NCBI GenBank assembly: GCA_002633025.1
Contig: NMRB01000185.1
Coordinates: 22,930-86,929, forward strand
Direction: 5' to 3'
DNA from: Notospermus geniculatus
Lineage: Eukaryota > Nemertea > Pilidiophora > Heteronemertea > Lineidae
DNA length: 64,000 bases
Position 1 is the first letter of the stretch. Every line of letters starts with the position of its first letter. Shown one piece after another: positions 36,426 through 47,886 of the stretch. Both the position numbers and the translations under genes were made by a program. A model generated the notes under the pieces. That model worked only from the letters and a program-made list of their open reading frames with translations, was not told the DNA's origin and made no database searches.

Positions 36426-36565
36426 CAAGTGGACACGAACATCTCGGCACAATCCCAGAAATACTTTGGTACACTTGGCACGTTCCGCCGTTCATACAAC
36501 GATCTGGTTGTTTATAGCAAGGGTCTTCGAATTGGCAGTAGTCGCCATGATATTTGTCGCCACAA
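36426..36565 (-). CDS. Notch: Notch exon: end of EGF1 and EGF2
   Basis: 140 bp, acceptor tttccag before the exon and donor GTAAGT after it. It enters in phase 2 and leaves in phase 1. It encodes the last two Cys of EGF1 (CGDKYHGDYC) and EGF2 from EDPC to CSCPLG. EGF2 lacks the calcium-binding D-x-D-E start, as in other Notch proteins. It keeps an O-fucose consensus (C-MNGG-T-C), but its first loop, CYKQPDRC, is two residues longer than in human NOTCH1 and lacks the O-glucose motif. The 12-residue C3-C4 loop has the same length as in human NOTCH1. This is the most 5' exon found. The phase-2 entry predicts a preceding exon ending two bases into the codon after the fourth Cys of EGF1. Confidence 0.95.
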
Positions 36566-36642
36566 CTGGAAAGAGAGAAAATGAAAATTCATCAGAATGA
36601 TTCATAAAGAGGGCGCCACCAAACATCATCTCAATACCGCAA

Positions 36643-36806
36643 AGTCTTGGGCTGTTTCCAAAGTCTGTTATCTTATCGACAGGGTTATATCTAGGCCATT
36701 TTAGAGCGGCGGTACGCCGTGCCGCCGAAAGGAGGCGCCGCTGAGCCCTTTTTTAACCCCCTAGTCTTGGGCTGTTTCCAAAGTTTGTTGTAGGCCTATC
36801 TTATCG
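36643..36806. repeat. Direct duplication flanking a hAT-like fragment
   Basis: agtcttgggctgtttcca occurs at 36643 and again 120 bp on at 36763; atcttatcgac also recurs. Between them, 36682-36763 carries ggttatatctaggccatttt from the end of the element at 24711-25066. It lies 78 bp upstream of the first Notch exon found. Confidence 0.7.
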
Positions 36807-37929
36807 ACTGCCTATGCTTCCTGAAAACAGAAATTAACCGTTATCTCACAATTTTCTTCTCAAAAAGAAGTTTTCATTCTCAAAATTTCATATTTGCCAC
36901 AAAGAAAGGAAGGTGCAATGGACTGTACAACAACGGTACAGCCAGACGGTTATCAAAACAGCATCCAAGGTTTTGGCAACAATTTATATTTTTCCAAATT
37001 CCCAAACCAAATATCGTACATTAGTGTGAAAAACTGCCTACATCAGCAACAATAACATCCCCATTCATGTCAGATAATAATGAATTTAAAATGCGTCCAA
37101 GATGGTGATCAAATTAATTTTCTCAGAATACAAACACGGCCAGTTGTTTGGGTACGTTAGAGGGGTGGACTCTGGTATTTCTTTCCGTCAATGCCCTCCT
37201 TGACACGGGCACTCCCCGGGTGGTTCCACATGAATTGACTTTAGAGGAAGGGAGTTTTTCAATCCTTGTATTATGATCGTCACAGATTGTTTTCAAATGA
37301 CCCATCGGCTCCAAAGTCAACTGATTTGTGCCTTTGGTCAAAAGCAGAATTTTTCTCAACAACAATAGACCATTCAACAAAATGTCAAGGTTTCGACCCA
37401 AAAAATTGCCAACCTTTGAGGCAGTGGGAATGCACCATAAGGAACTAAATCTTCTATGGTTTAAACAATCAAAGCTGACTTTCAGAACTTGATTTTTTAA
37501 GTGAATTTTGTTTTGAAGGAAATTCTTCCAACATTTGGTGCAAGGTCATTAATCATTTCCTAACAACTGCCTCTTTCTCAAGAATATCAGGTTTCAAGAT
37601 TTTTTTTTTAAATTTTATTTCCCGTCATGGATCAGCAAAATGCTACAACTGGCAATTCTAACCAAGAAGAAATGGACAACTTGAATGAAAGCATGATTTT
37701 ATCAAAGAACGCAACAAGCGTTAGCCATGTTGTACCATTATTTTCTCTTTATAGGCAGTTACCACATTTCATCACATAACGTCGCCAACATACAACATTG
37801 CTTGAGGTCATATTTTCAACACATCAACCCTACAAGTGTCCAGACTAGTCAGACTTTAACTACCTATCCAGATATCCAGCGGCCTGCCACTTTTGGACAC
37901 TAGGGGCGTATTCGAAACCTCGTTACGGA

Positions 37930-38408
37930 CCACACTCGTGCTGACCTAGTTCATGAAGTTGATGACTCAACTCGAGAACAGCAGTCTTGAACGCTGAGAA
38001 CGCAACTCGAGTCGGGCCAAAATCTCAACCCTCCACTGAGTGGGGAGTGAGGAGAACACTGTTCTTGACCCGACACGGGTTGCGTTCTCGGCGTTCGAAA
38101 CTGCCGTTCTCGAGTTGAGTCAACAACTACATGAACTGGGTCAGCACAAGTGTGGTCAAGAACAAGGATTCGAAAACGCCCTTGCTGACCTAGTTCATGA
38201 AGTTGCTGACTCAACTCGAGAACAGCAGTCTCGAACGCTGAGAACGCAACTCGAGTCGGGCCAAGAACATGTTCTTCTCAACCCTCTGCTGAGTGTGGAG
38301 TGAGGAGAACACTGTTCTTGACCCGACACGGGTTGCGTTCTCGGCGTTCGAAACTGCCGTTCTCGAATTGAGTCAACAACTTCATGAACTGGGTCAGCAC
38401 GAGTGTGA
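37930..38408. repeat. Tandem pair of long palindromes
   Basis: Unit of about 225 bp, itself an inverted repeat: left arm cgtgctgacctagttcatga through ctcaactcgagaacagcag, right arm ctgccgttctcgagttgag through catgaactgggtcagcac. The unit is present twice (about 37930-38156 and 38183-38408). Plus-strand frames 38040-38303 and 38293-38631 run through it and repeat VLELSQQLHELGQH; I read these as by-products of the repeat. Confidence 0.8.
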
Positions 38409-39049
38409 TCAAGAACGAGAATTCGAATACATGTACGCCCTTGTTGTGAAAGGTGAACAGAAACTGAGCAAAGTGATGATCACAGAGATATTACATTGGA
38501 AGGAATTCTGTGTTGCAGCTAGTCCCGAGGAAAACAGCAGAGAACATGACATGTACTCACAAGTCACGTCTTGTATGTTATATTCATACAAGTTCAAGTG
38601 CCGCCATTCTCGACTCATTTACTCTCCATGATGGACTTTCAAGGACTGGACCAGTGCAGCTGGAACACCGAATAAGAGTTCCGAATGAATCGCCGTGACA
38701 ACTCTTCCTTTCATATACGATGTGAAGGAGGGTGAAGCACACCAATTTACACCAATGAGGACCATTTCCTTTTGAGCTGCTTTGGCCGCTCTGTGTCGGT
38801 GCAAATAGTGGCATGGATAGACGAACCTTAAGAGGCAGTACGTTGATGACGTTTTTTGTACACCCATACTTGGGTGTACTGAAGTTCAGCGAAATTAACG
38901 ATAGGTCCTACTGTGTGGATAAATATTTGTATGAATGTCCACGGGTTCGGGATGACTTTCATTCCACTACGATGTAGGAGCACAATTATGCACCTCAAAA
39001 GATAAGGCCCGAGTTCCAAGCGAGACAAAAATGTCCGCCAAGATAACTT

Positions 39050-39175
39050 GATGGTGCAGTGTTTTAGTGTCGGGCTTGAGCTCAAGAGGTCACAGGTTCG
39101 ATTCCTGGCTATGTTGTATTCTCAACTGGTCAGAAGGATCAAGTGATGTGCTGAATCAATGAGCTCCTTGAGTTT
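39050..39175 (+). mobile_element. tRNA-derived SINE, family 1
   Basis: Box A-like tggtgcagtg near 39051, exact box B GGTTCGATTCC at 39095-39105, then the tail aaggatcaagtgatgtgctg and gagctccttgag shared with 5262-5408. Confidence 0.65.
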
Positions 39176-39206
39176 TTGAGAAAGGCTTTTGGAAAGACGG
39201 GGGTAA

Positions 39207-39391
39207 TGGGAGACTTACTGCCGTTAGAAGCCACTGTTAGCGGTCCTAGAACGTCACAAAATTTGACGTCACATGACATCCTCGTCATGATGGATGATCT
39301 TGTGGCGTGCACTTCTCTCTGTGACGTCAAATTCCATGACGTTCTAGGCCCGCTAACTAGTGGTGGCCTCTAACGGCAGTAAAGTTTCCCA
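39207..39391. mobile_element. MITE with TAA target (third PIF/Harbinger-like family)
   Basis: 185 bp with ends TGGGAGACTTACTGCCGTTAG and CTAACGGCAGTAAAGTTTCCCA (imperfect), flanked by TAA at 39204-39206 and 39392-39394. Inner arms contain cctagaacgtcac and cgttctagg. Non-coding. Confidence 0.75.
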
Positions 39392-41134
39392 TAATGTGAA
39401 GGACTTCGAGAATGTCGATAGGGTAAAAGCGCTCTATAAAACTTCAAACTATTATCACAGAAAACATCAGGAATCCATCTTGGTTTTTAGATGTTGCCAT
39501 GTCTCACTGGCTTGTGTTCGGCATACAGTTGGTGTTGCTTCGCTTACAGCACAGTCCACGAACACTGAACACGAATAGCAAGAAGTAGCATGCAGAGCTG
39601 CTTTGTTTCCAATCACTTCACAACAGAGCACCGGACTGATTTTTCGTTTATTATCTAGCGAATCGAATTTCAAACCAATTCCTATCTCACCTTGCATTTT
39701 CATCCATACACAAGTTCTAGCTTCCCGGGCTCAGAACAAAAATCCCGCAGGCCCAGGGGATATGTACCGAGCTCTGCACCCAAGTGCTAGGAAAACACTT
39801 TCCCTCCTCAAAGTACAGAACGATGTATGTTTTAGTTGCAGGTGAACGGATTGCTCATTCTGCCGATTTACAATCACTACAGGATCAAGTGGTGATGTCA
39901 TTAGTATAGTTTAATCAACTGTTCATTCATTGCACTTGAACCCGTAAACACGGCACTTCTCGGCCAAACTTCATAACAGATTTGCACAAATGCATCTTTC
40001 GGGTGAATTTGAATACTTATTCCTGGAAATTTAAACATAAATCCGGCACTAAAAATCATTATTGAGGAAAATAACTGGTCATAAACATATGAAAAAATTT
40101 CAAAATTGACATGATATCATCAAGGTCGTCGACCCTGGGACATCAATGATCGATGCAGCTGTCCTATGTACCAAACCTCAGCCCATCTATTTCAAAACTT
40201 GGTGAGATATTGGCGTACGTAGGCCAACTCGCCCTCATGGACAAAAGATAAAAGCTGAGGCGGATTGCAGATTCTAGCCTTTTTGGATCTGTCTAGGCCT
40301 ACACAGCATTAGCATTATCTGTCATGGAAGGGGTAAGCCTAGAAGGGTTTGAGTAAGGGTTAGTATTATCTATCAATGAAACGTTAGACCTAGCTTCAGG
40401 GCTCGGGTATGCAGCAACCTATATTGCGTGCAAATGTTAAGAAGCCCTAACCCTCACCTTGGGCAGCGACTTCCCACAGGAAGTGCGAGCACGTTCTGAG
40501 TATCCATCGTACACGTTCGTGGCGAGGCCGTCTCCAGGCCATTGATACCGCCTAGAGACAGATCACGCGCACCAGCATCATCGATCAAGTGCTGTGGGAC
40601 TTACTTTCAAAATCATAACAGTCGCCAATATTTGCCTTTCACATGTTTGCACTTCGTAATTCAAATATGTGACAATTTTGCAAGTGACCCCGATCTCTGG
40701 TGCATTCGGCTGAGGCCACTTCATGTCCAAAGTGATTGTTTCTCTGGTCCTTGAAACATGTTGAGACCGTGGTGTCCCGCATAGGACGAATACGCAATCG
40801 ATGGCCACGAGGCGAGCAGACGCTTACGTTGTCGTGCATTGCTGAAGATGAAGCGCATGCAGGTGTCCCTCCTTGTCAAGTGTGAGCTTACCGTAATGAA
40901 CTCGCATATTGAAATTTGACAATTTTTCAAATTAATTTATCCGTTAAGTTTCCGCAATATTATTCTTAAAGCCACTTACGACCTGACGTAGCCTCTGCTG
41001 ATGGTATTCAGGTGTACACAGCTGCATGGCTATGAAGATATTGGGATGTATGGTTAGACAGCAACTCCTCACACCAAAGGAATGAGTTAATTAATAGCAG
41101 GACATACGTAGTTGACGTTACTACCGGTACATGT

Positions 41135-41440
41135 AATCCATAAAATGATGACGTCATCTTTGAACTAATCCACACAATGACGTCATCTTTGATGAACTAA
41201 TCCATAAAATGATTAGATCTACTGCTTGTTTTCCATGCAGTAATCATTTTATGGATTAGTTCATCAAAGGTGACATCATTATTTAGTAGGCATCATCCTT
41301 CTTTGGATTAGTTCAAAGGCGACATCATCATTTTATGGATTATTTCAAAGATGACGACATCATCATTTTCTGGATTATTTCAAAGATGTCGATGTCATCA
41401 TTTTAAGGACTAGTTCAAATGACGTCATCATTTTCAGGAT
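41135..41440. repeat. Inverted array of 30-bp units containing TGACGTCA
   Basis: Units of about 30 bp (aatccataaaatgatgacgtc, atctttgaact) occur twice on the left and about five times in opposite orientation on the right, around a centre near 41212-41245. Exact TGACGTCA at 41149-41156, 41178-41185 and 41420-41427; the others are diverged. Confidence 0.75.
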
Positions 41441-42796
41441 AAGTTTACATGTGATACCATCATTCTACTGACCACATCACAAAAGGACTACATTCTTGTG
41501 TCTAGAAACAGCCACTTGAAGTTACACTCAGATTTAAACTTACATTTGAGGAAAAAAGTTCATCCATATTTTAATAAAATTTTCAAGCTCTACCTCACTT
41601 GCAATCTGGTGAAGTTTTTGGCAGCCCAGCCTTCACCCTCTACCAGCTGTTTTGAAACAAGTTTGCAACCCGGGCACAGAAAAAATCTGGGAAGAATCCG
41701 ACTAAATCTCACATATAGTTCACACAGCAGATGCACATATAAGTCAGCCCAACTTAGCATGTCACCAACTTCAGATTAACTCATGAGAAACTTTCAAAGC
41801 TACAGTATCAAGTGGCAGGAACGACTGACGCACACCGTCGTCCAAACGCATCGACGTCACGACCGCCATCATCCCTGTGAATGGAAGTAAACAAGGCTGT
41901 GTTGCACAATATGGTGGCAACTCGTGCTGATTACCAGAATTCAGATCACTGGGAAATGTCGTGCTGGCGAGGGTACTTGGGAATCGGGGAACAAAGAGAC
42001 ACCTGGATTTCAATCAGGTGATAAAAACGCAGACACTTGAATCTTCATTAGTCAAAAGCCAGGAACAGTGTCTAGCTCATCAAAGTGATACAGAAGTGAC
42101 TTTACGATGTCATTTTGCTGGTAAGATCAACATGGAAAAGAAAAATGTTGAAAAAGGCAACATGGCTGCAAGGTTTTGCCGGGTTGGGCAAGGAACAATT
42201 TGGAACTAACAGAGCAGTTGGAACTCTTTGATTTTGTCCAATTAGGACATATGTGGGATTGTTGTGCTTCGGGGAAAATAGCGAAGGACAGCACCAGGGT
42301 AGTATTTCCCCCCTCCCTAATTTCAGCAGGGTTTTAGTCAGATGAGGTTCGAACGCAATTTTATGGAATAAAATTTTCTCACAGTTCAGGACATCCATCA
42401 GGAAGATGACAAATAAAAGAAATGTGACAAAGGTTGCCATGACGATAAGTCTCATCCTCAATGGCTCAATTCAGAGGGGCTAAAATTAGTGCTAATGGTC
42501 TAACAGGGGTTTAAATTTAGGGGGCGGACAATAGCTGATGCGTGGACAGGTCATAAAGAGTCACATAACGCAAGGGGTCAAATGGTGTCCAAAGTTTGGA
42601 AATGTTCGCCAGCTAAAAAGGGGTGGGTGAAGGGTGAAATACAGTAGCAGATGGCCAGGTTTTGGGATATTTTTTGGTGGATGACAGAACCATTATGATA
42701 CAAAACTTGTCCCTATGGATCAATGAACAGTCAAGGGGTTGGCTACCTGCTCATAGTCAATGCAGTTGTAATGACATTTCAATCCCAATATCTGCT

Positions 42797-42991
42797 TTTT
42801 TGGGCATGGACCAGAAGCTATTTTTGTGCAGTTTTATACAGAGTGGACTACTGCTGCTTAGACTCATGTTCTGGCAAAAGCATTTGCAACTTTTCTTTTG
42901 GGCATGGACCAGAAGCTATTTTTGTGCAGTTTTATACCGAGTGGGCTACGTCTGCATGTTCTGGTAAAAGCATTTACAACTTTTCTTTTGG
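42797..42991. repeat. About 100-bp tandem duplication
   Basis: tgggcatggaccagaagcta opens both units, and each ends near agcatttgcaacttttcttt. Confidence 0.85.
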
Positions 42992-43861
42992 TCACCCTGC
43001 TCCAATTTTATCATCAAGACTTCAATTTTTTTAAATGATATGATCACCCAGACATTAGATACACAATGAAATCGACTTTTTTAATGAATTCTATGAAAAT
43101 GACCTTCCTAATGCTCAAAGACAAAGTTGGTAAATGAAAGCGACTTCCATGGCTCGAATCAAAACCAATCCAAGTGAACAACTACCCACCCCTTCAATTT
43201 CACCCTCAATTAAATAGCCACCACCTCTCAAACCATCTGGAGAGCTCTTTTCTGTGTGAAAATTAACTTCTCTTGGTTTACACAGAAGTGAAGGTCTTAA
43301 GGGCAAGATGGCCAATGATTGGCTCTTATTTTCACAGCACTAAATCATATGTTATAATCGTGAAGTATGGAATATGGCCTGAGGGGGGAAACTTACGGTT
43401 GGAAGGGTCAAATATTGAAAGGAAGCAGGTGTGAGTTTTCGGGGTTTTATGGGCACACAAAGGTGTGACCTGGCCTGAGAGAGTCAAGGCAATTCTGGCG
43501 GGTCAAAGTCAACATTTATCTTGGAAGACAACCACTGAATGGGGAAGCAAGTAAAGCATGAAAGAACTTCTGCAAAGTACTAGTAACCAAACTCAGTGGT
43601 TTGTTCAAAACGATGCGCATCACTGCAGTTTGAAGCAGGTGTTATTTATGGTGAAAGGTAATTGGCAAGGTAGAGAAATAAATACTAAAGAAACTACCTT
43701 GGGGTCAAAATGTCACAACAATCCAGTGACGACACTGGTTTATAATTTCTCAAGATCCCATCATAAGATGATGGCAAAAGCTGTGCAAGACTATATTCGT
43801 ACCGTCGTATAATTTGGCAATGGGGATCCTAGCTACAATAGAGGGCAGCACACCCAAACCA

Positions 43862-43975
43862 GGTCCTATTGGAGGAATTTTGTGTGGGAAATTGATCAGG
43901 ACTGGGACGTCAGTAGCAGTTTCAATTTGATACTTTTAACCACTAGTGACACCTATCGAGGCAGTGGGCCAGGGT
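43862..43975 (-). repeat. Dispersed repeat with end CGATAGGTGTCACTAG, copy 2
   Basis: Inverse of 15470-15560: tgtgtgggaaattgatcagg at the left and ccactagtgacacctatcg at the right. Confidence 0.6.
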
Positions 43976-45214
43976 CCCCATTTAAGGGTTTAAGTTCCCA
44001 AGAAAGATTTCTGGAAGGATTTTGGGTAATGATCTGAAACAGTTAATAGACACTGTATTACCAGGGAAAACGCTATATAAAAGACTCATGTTACCATTTT
44101 TAAATACAATTCTAAGCCATCATCCATTTAACTATCTGTAATGAAATGCACAGGGTGAAACTTACAATTAACAGCTCTGCAATTAACAATCCACAACAGT
44201 GTGGGAAGGTTCATCTGATCCGCATAATTAAACCGAACATAACAAATGGTTCTGGGCGATTAAGACGTGACTTCACAGTGAGTGAACTTACACATTTTTA
44301 CAAGTCCCATACCCATAAAACACCACGGCTGTGAAATCGTCTGGGTTTAAATTGGTGCAAGTATGATATTACTAGTATTTCCATGGGATAATCTAAAATC
44401 ATCAAATCTCACAGTTCAATTCTGATGATATCCCCTTGTTTTAAACCTGTAGTTTAATGATTACGTTACATCATTGCTATCCAATGCTATGTTTTGTCAC
44501 TGGGTATATGGTCAATTGTTGGAACGGCTCTATCATGTACTACCAACTACACTGCAGTGTAGAGTGTAGCTGTTACTTTAATGAACCACGCCCCCACTGA
44601 TCAAGTGGGGATACACTACCATTGGAAGGCAGAGAAGCCCTGTCATGGCCACTTACAAAAGAACCAATCATAAAGTCTTTAACACTTCACGGTGGGAACC
44701 AAATCAACTGAGTAAGCTATTTGTCAATTGGTCATTTTTGTCACGGTTCATGTAACCTTCAGTTCGATGATCAACAATTGTGTGGCATCTAAAATTGTTT
44801 GCAAATAAAGCATGTACATATTCGAAACTGCCAACAGTAAATAAACATTTCCTGGGAAGAAACTGTTCCCACTGATTCCCAACAAAGTGGATCGTTTCAA
44901 AACCTCTCAGATTTGAAAGTTATACACTGTCCCAAATAGGAAAGTTCCCACATAAATTAACACAAGAGGGCTTTATTGGTGTCACAATTAGGCTTATACA
45001 GGGCATGTTTTTTTCAAAATCGAGGTCACAATGTCGCTTTGTGTGTAGTAGGCCTACATTGTAAGGAATTATGGGGAAATCACGGGGAATCAACAGGAAG
45101 AGTTTATGGGACAATCCGTGGATTTGAATTGATGTGCGTCAAAGTTTAGACTCAGATGACTAAGAAAGGAGGACGACAGAGGGAACTAAAATGCTTCAAA
45201 ACCGTGCAGTTTAA

Positions 45215-45443
45215 AGGCGCATACACAACAAAACTGGTTTCCGGTGCATTTTGCAGTGCGGTCCACACAAGGCAATGGCTTCATTGCTATTTCAATGAAG
45301 CGTCCACATAGAAATCACAGGGGGAGGATGCTTCATGTGGGAGATGTTTGTATGAACGCTTCATTCAAATAACATAGCCATTGACTTTCGGAACCGCATT
45401 GCAAAATAAACCGGAAACCGGTTTTTGTGCGAACATAGCCGTT
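45215..45443. repeat. 229-bp inverted repeat (MITE-like)
   Basis: Arms aactggtttccggtgcattttgc and gcaaaataaaccggaaaccgg, with gcttcattgctatttcaatg facing a diverged complement near the middle. Confidence 0.65.
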
Positions 45444-46060
45444 TCACTTTTTGGACCAAAAACATGAAAATTGTTCTGTTTAACAGACACTGAATGGGTT
45501 AAATACACACAGACAAATATATGTTCGCATACACGGGTTTAGTATCATAGGCAGCCATCATTTACAAGTTACCGGAATTTCGCCCTTATGTCAGCCAAAT
45601 CAAGGGAAACAATGATCAGGCATTGATCCCCCTGCATAATATGCCATAGATCGCCTGGCAACCATTTCCTGTGTGAACTCCAAATCAATCGAAACTGAAA
45701 GGTTTATTTTCCGAGGTTTCCTCTTCGATGTCAGATTCGCTCGAAGCCCATGTAACGGGGGCACCGATTGGTCACAACCCAGCCACAGAGCGTACTGCTT
45801 GTAGCGGATGTCCCGTGCAGTTTACAGCAAGTTCCAGGATTATCTGTCTAAAATGAGCAACACGGACGGAAATTTCCAATTGATGCTAAATTGCTCGAAT
45901 CTCTTCCCACCATTTGACATGATTAGGGCAAGAGTTGAACAAGAACACAGACGTCATTAACCTCAGTTGACAAGCGTTATAAAAACAATTTTCTCATCAA
46001 AATCTCTATTTCCATCAAAGCGCTGTCAGAATTAACCCTTGATGGGCAATCACACATTTT

Positions 46061-46063
46061 NNN
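46061..46063. other. Assembly gap (3 N)
   Basis: Three undetermined bases. Confidence 1.
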
Positions 46064-46139
46064 CTATGGACAACACATCGCTGAAGAAGAAATAAATTGA
46101 TAGCTGAAACCTCTGTTGTCACCATTTACAACTTCCTGA

Positions 46140-46520
46140 ACTCATCTCTGATCCGATTTCATGCCGTTTCCACAGCTTGCGGAGAAGCTCGAGACTTAAA
46201 GATAAAACCGAGCGTGATTTCTTACGACATCTTTCCCATTCTGATCCCGAAAGTGTTGGAATTCGTCATAATCTTCATTCCGAATCATCGAGCATCGGCA
46301 CAAAATCACGCCGTAGCGTAATACGATGCCGCATTCTTAATCGCCTGTCGAGATTCCGAGAGTGTCGACCGATTAAACCATCGCAGCGTACGACGCTGAT
46401 TCCTCGCCAAAAATTATGCCTCGGCATCAAAACGATACCGCATCATCATTTCGCTTTCTGTGATTACAACTTGCGCAAGCAAATCCGAGCTGCACTCAAA
46501 TGAAGTATGGATTTTTGCAC
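46140..46520. promoter_or_regulatory. CpG-dense patch, possible regulatory or promoter DNA
   Basis: By eye roughly 30 or more CpG in 380 bp, far above neighbouring sequence. It contains a 108-codon plus-strand frame (46177-46503), Arg/Ser-rich, with no domain I recognise. It lies about 9.6 kb upstream of the first Notch exon found. It could be a promoter, an enhancer, or an exon of an unrecognised gene. I found no TATA box or splice evidence that decides. Confidence 0.3.
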
Positions 46521-47786
46521 CAACTGTTTTACATACTACGTTTTACAACCTTGTTTGACGAACGCTGGCGCGTAGTAAGCAGCAAGTGTCGTAATTTTGA
46601 ACCGAGACACTGTAAATATCAATGAGTGAAACTTTGCCTTAGAACAAGAGGAGGTAATGACATTGTAACGGTTTGAAAGCGGTTTGAGATTGTGATGGGT
46701 AAAAGAGGGCAGAATGATGACGGTTATTCTCCACTCTTTGCAACAGGTAATTTAGGAGGAAAAAGGCCAGGGTTGTTTTGCCAAGGACCGGTCTCATTGT
46801 TGTAACTGCTGAAGGGTAATTTAAAGGGTGTCAGAATATCACTCTGTCATAGACTGTGAAAGTTCAACAGCTGGGAAAAATTGAAACAGGGAACACTGGG
46901 AACATGAAAGTAACGCTTCACATGAGGAATGACAGTGATCTTTCGCAATTTCTTAAACCGAGATTCAACTTTTTGTTCTTCTTGGAATTTCTTTTCATTT
47001 CACCCGGCAGAATACGCAAGTCCTTGAGAAGCTCTCAAGTCCCCGCAGCAGATGGGCCTAGACTGCCTGAAGTGTGGCATAAATGGGCGGGAAACCATAA
47101 GAGGTGCAGGTTCAAGTTACATACATATGTCTGAACCATACAAAGACATCCCTGTTGAACATCCAGTACAATTCCTCTGCTTGAAAAAGATACATGGCCA
47201 GTTTCAACCACTTTGGAGGAAACGCCAGTGCAAAGAAGCAGTAAAAGACACTAGATGCGATTTCAGCCAGTTGGAACCAATGAAGATTCATCAGAGTACC
47301 TCAAGTGACTCAATGCTCTCAAAAATAGGTTACGAAGAAATACCAACAGTTGACAAGAGGTCTGCCACAAAAGATGCAGCATTCGTCATAATAACTAAAT
47401 AAAGTTCAACATCGTACCACAGACATATTTAGGACACGTTTTGTTCATGCTCACCATCGCTGCAGTTATACATGGCGGCAAGCACATGTCTACCCCGGAA
47501 ACTGGTTGATGGGGGTCGTGCAGTGAATCACTCGCGAGTGGATTTATAAGTGTTTGGCGGGAGAAGAGGAAATAGCGTTCTTCATAATCGTGGTGTATGC
47601 ATTTGGTCTGTATGAAACTAGCAAAGTATTGGGATTTGGGAATGCCACCATTTTGCCTTCAACAATCCTGATGGAACGTCGAATGACACTCTTGAAAATC
47701 TACCAATATCCATGTCTCTGAAAAGTGGAGATGGGTCCAGGGTTGATCCATGCCTAGGGCCTAGAATTAAACATTCGGGACTTAAC

Positions 47787-47886
47787 ACTCTCCCACAGCA
47801 GGGCTTTGGTCTTGTTCTTCTTCATATGCCCGAAGTTTGAGTGTGGATAAAGAGGAGCGAGGTTAAAACCCCTGCTGTGGGAGGAT
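47787..47886. repeat. Small palindromic element, family B
   Basis: 100 bp with ctcccacagcaggg facing cccctgctgtgggag and an inner gttcttcttcat facing aaagaggagcgag. Same family as 12909-12994. Confidence 0.7.

Larger units (their letters stand above)
1022..36565 (-). other. Notch: Notch receptor gene, 5' partial (9 exons, EGF1 end to EGF13)
   Basis: Nine minus-strand exons at 36426-36565, 33133-33267, 32020-32224, 30485-30618, 18927-19049, 17724-17954, 14113-14268, 13069-13257 and 1022-1135 join in frame into one chain of EGF-like repeats. Exon lengths (140, 135, 205, 134, 123, 231, 156, 189, 114) and phases agree at all eight junctions; most are phase 1 inside a Gly codon. The order of calcium-binding and non-calcium-binding repeats matches vertebrate NOTCH1 EGF2-13, including the EDPC start of EGF2 and the PGLC loop of EGF5. 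Notch is a single-pass receptor for Delta/Serrate ligands, and EGF11-12 is the main ligand-binding site. Signal peptide, start of EGF1, EGF14 onward, LNR, transmembrane and ankyrin parts are not in the exons seen. Other long EGF proteins are unlikely given the repeat-by-repeat match. Confidence 0.96.

Noticed and set aside
37123-37270. Possible EGF1 exon ends (donor-like gtattc and gtgtca with a Cys nearby)
   Set aside because: No second or third Cys with EGF spacing upstream in frame, and the donors are weak.
38040-38631. Repeated peptide frames (VLELSQQLHELGQH) as a gene
   Set aside because: They come from a tandemly duplicated palindrome, and the same DNA is open on the other strand as well.
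1505-44210. Cluster of Su(H)-type YGTGRGAA sites across the locus
   Set aside because: About ten matches over both strands is close to the number expected by chance for this degenerate 8-mer, and they are not clustered.
46177-46503. 108-codon Arg/Ser-rich frame as a coding exon
   Set aside because: Composition follows from the CpG-rich DNA. No homology or splice support; kept only as a regulatory candidate.
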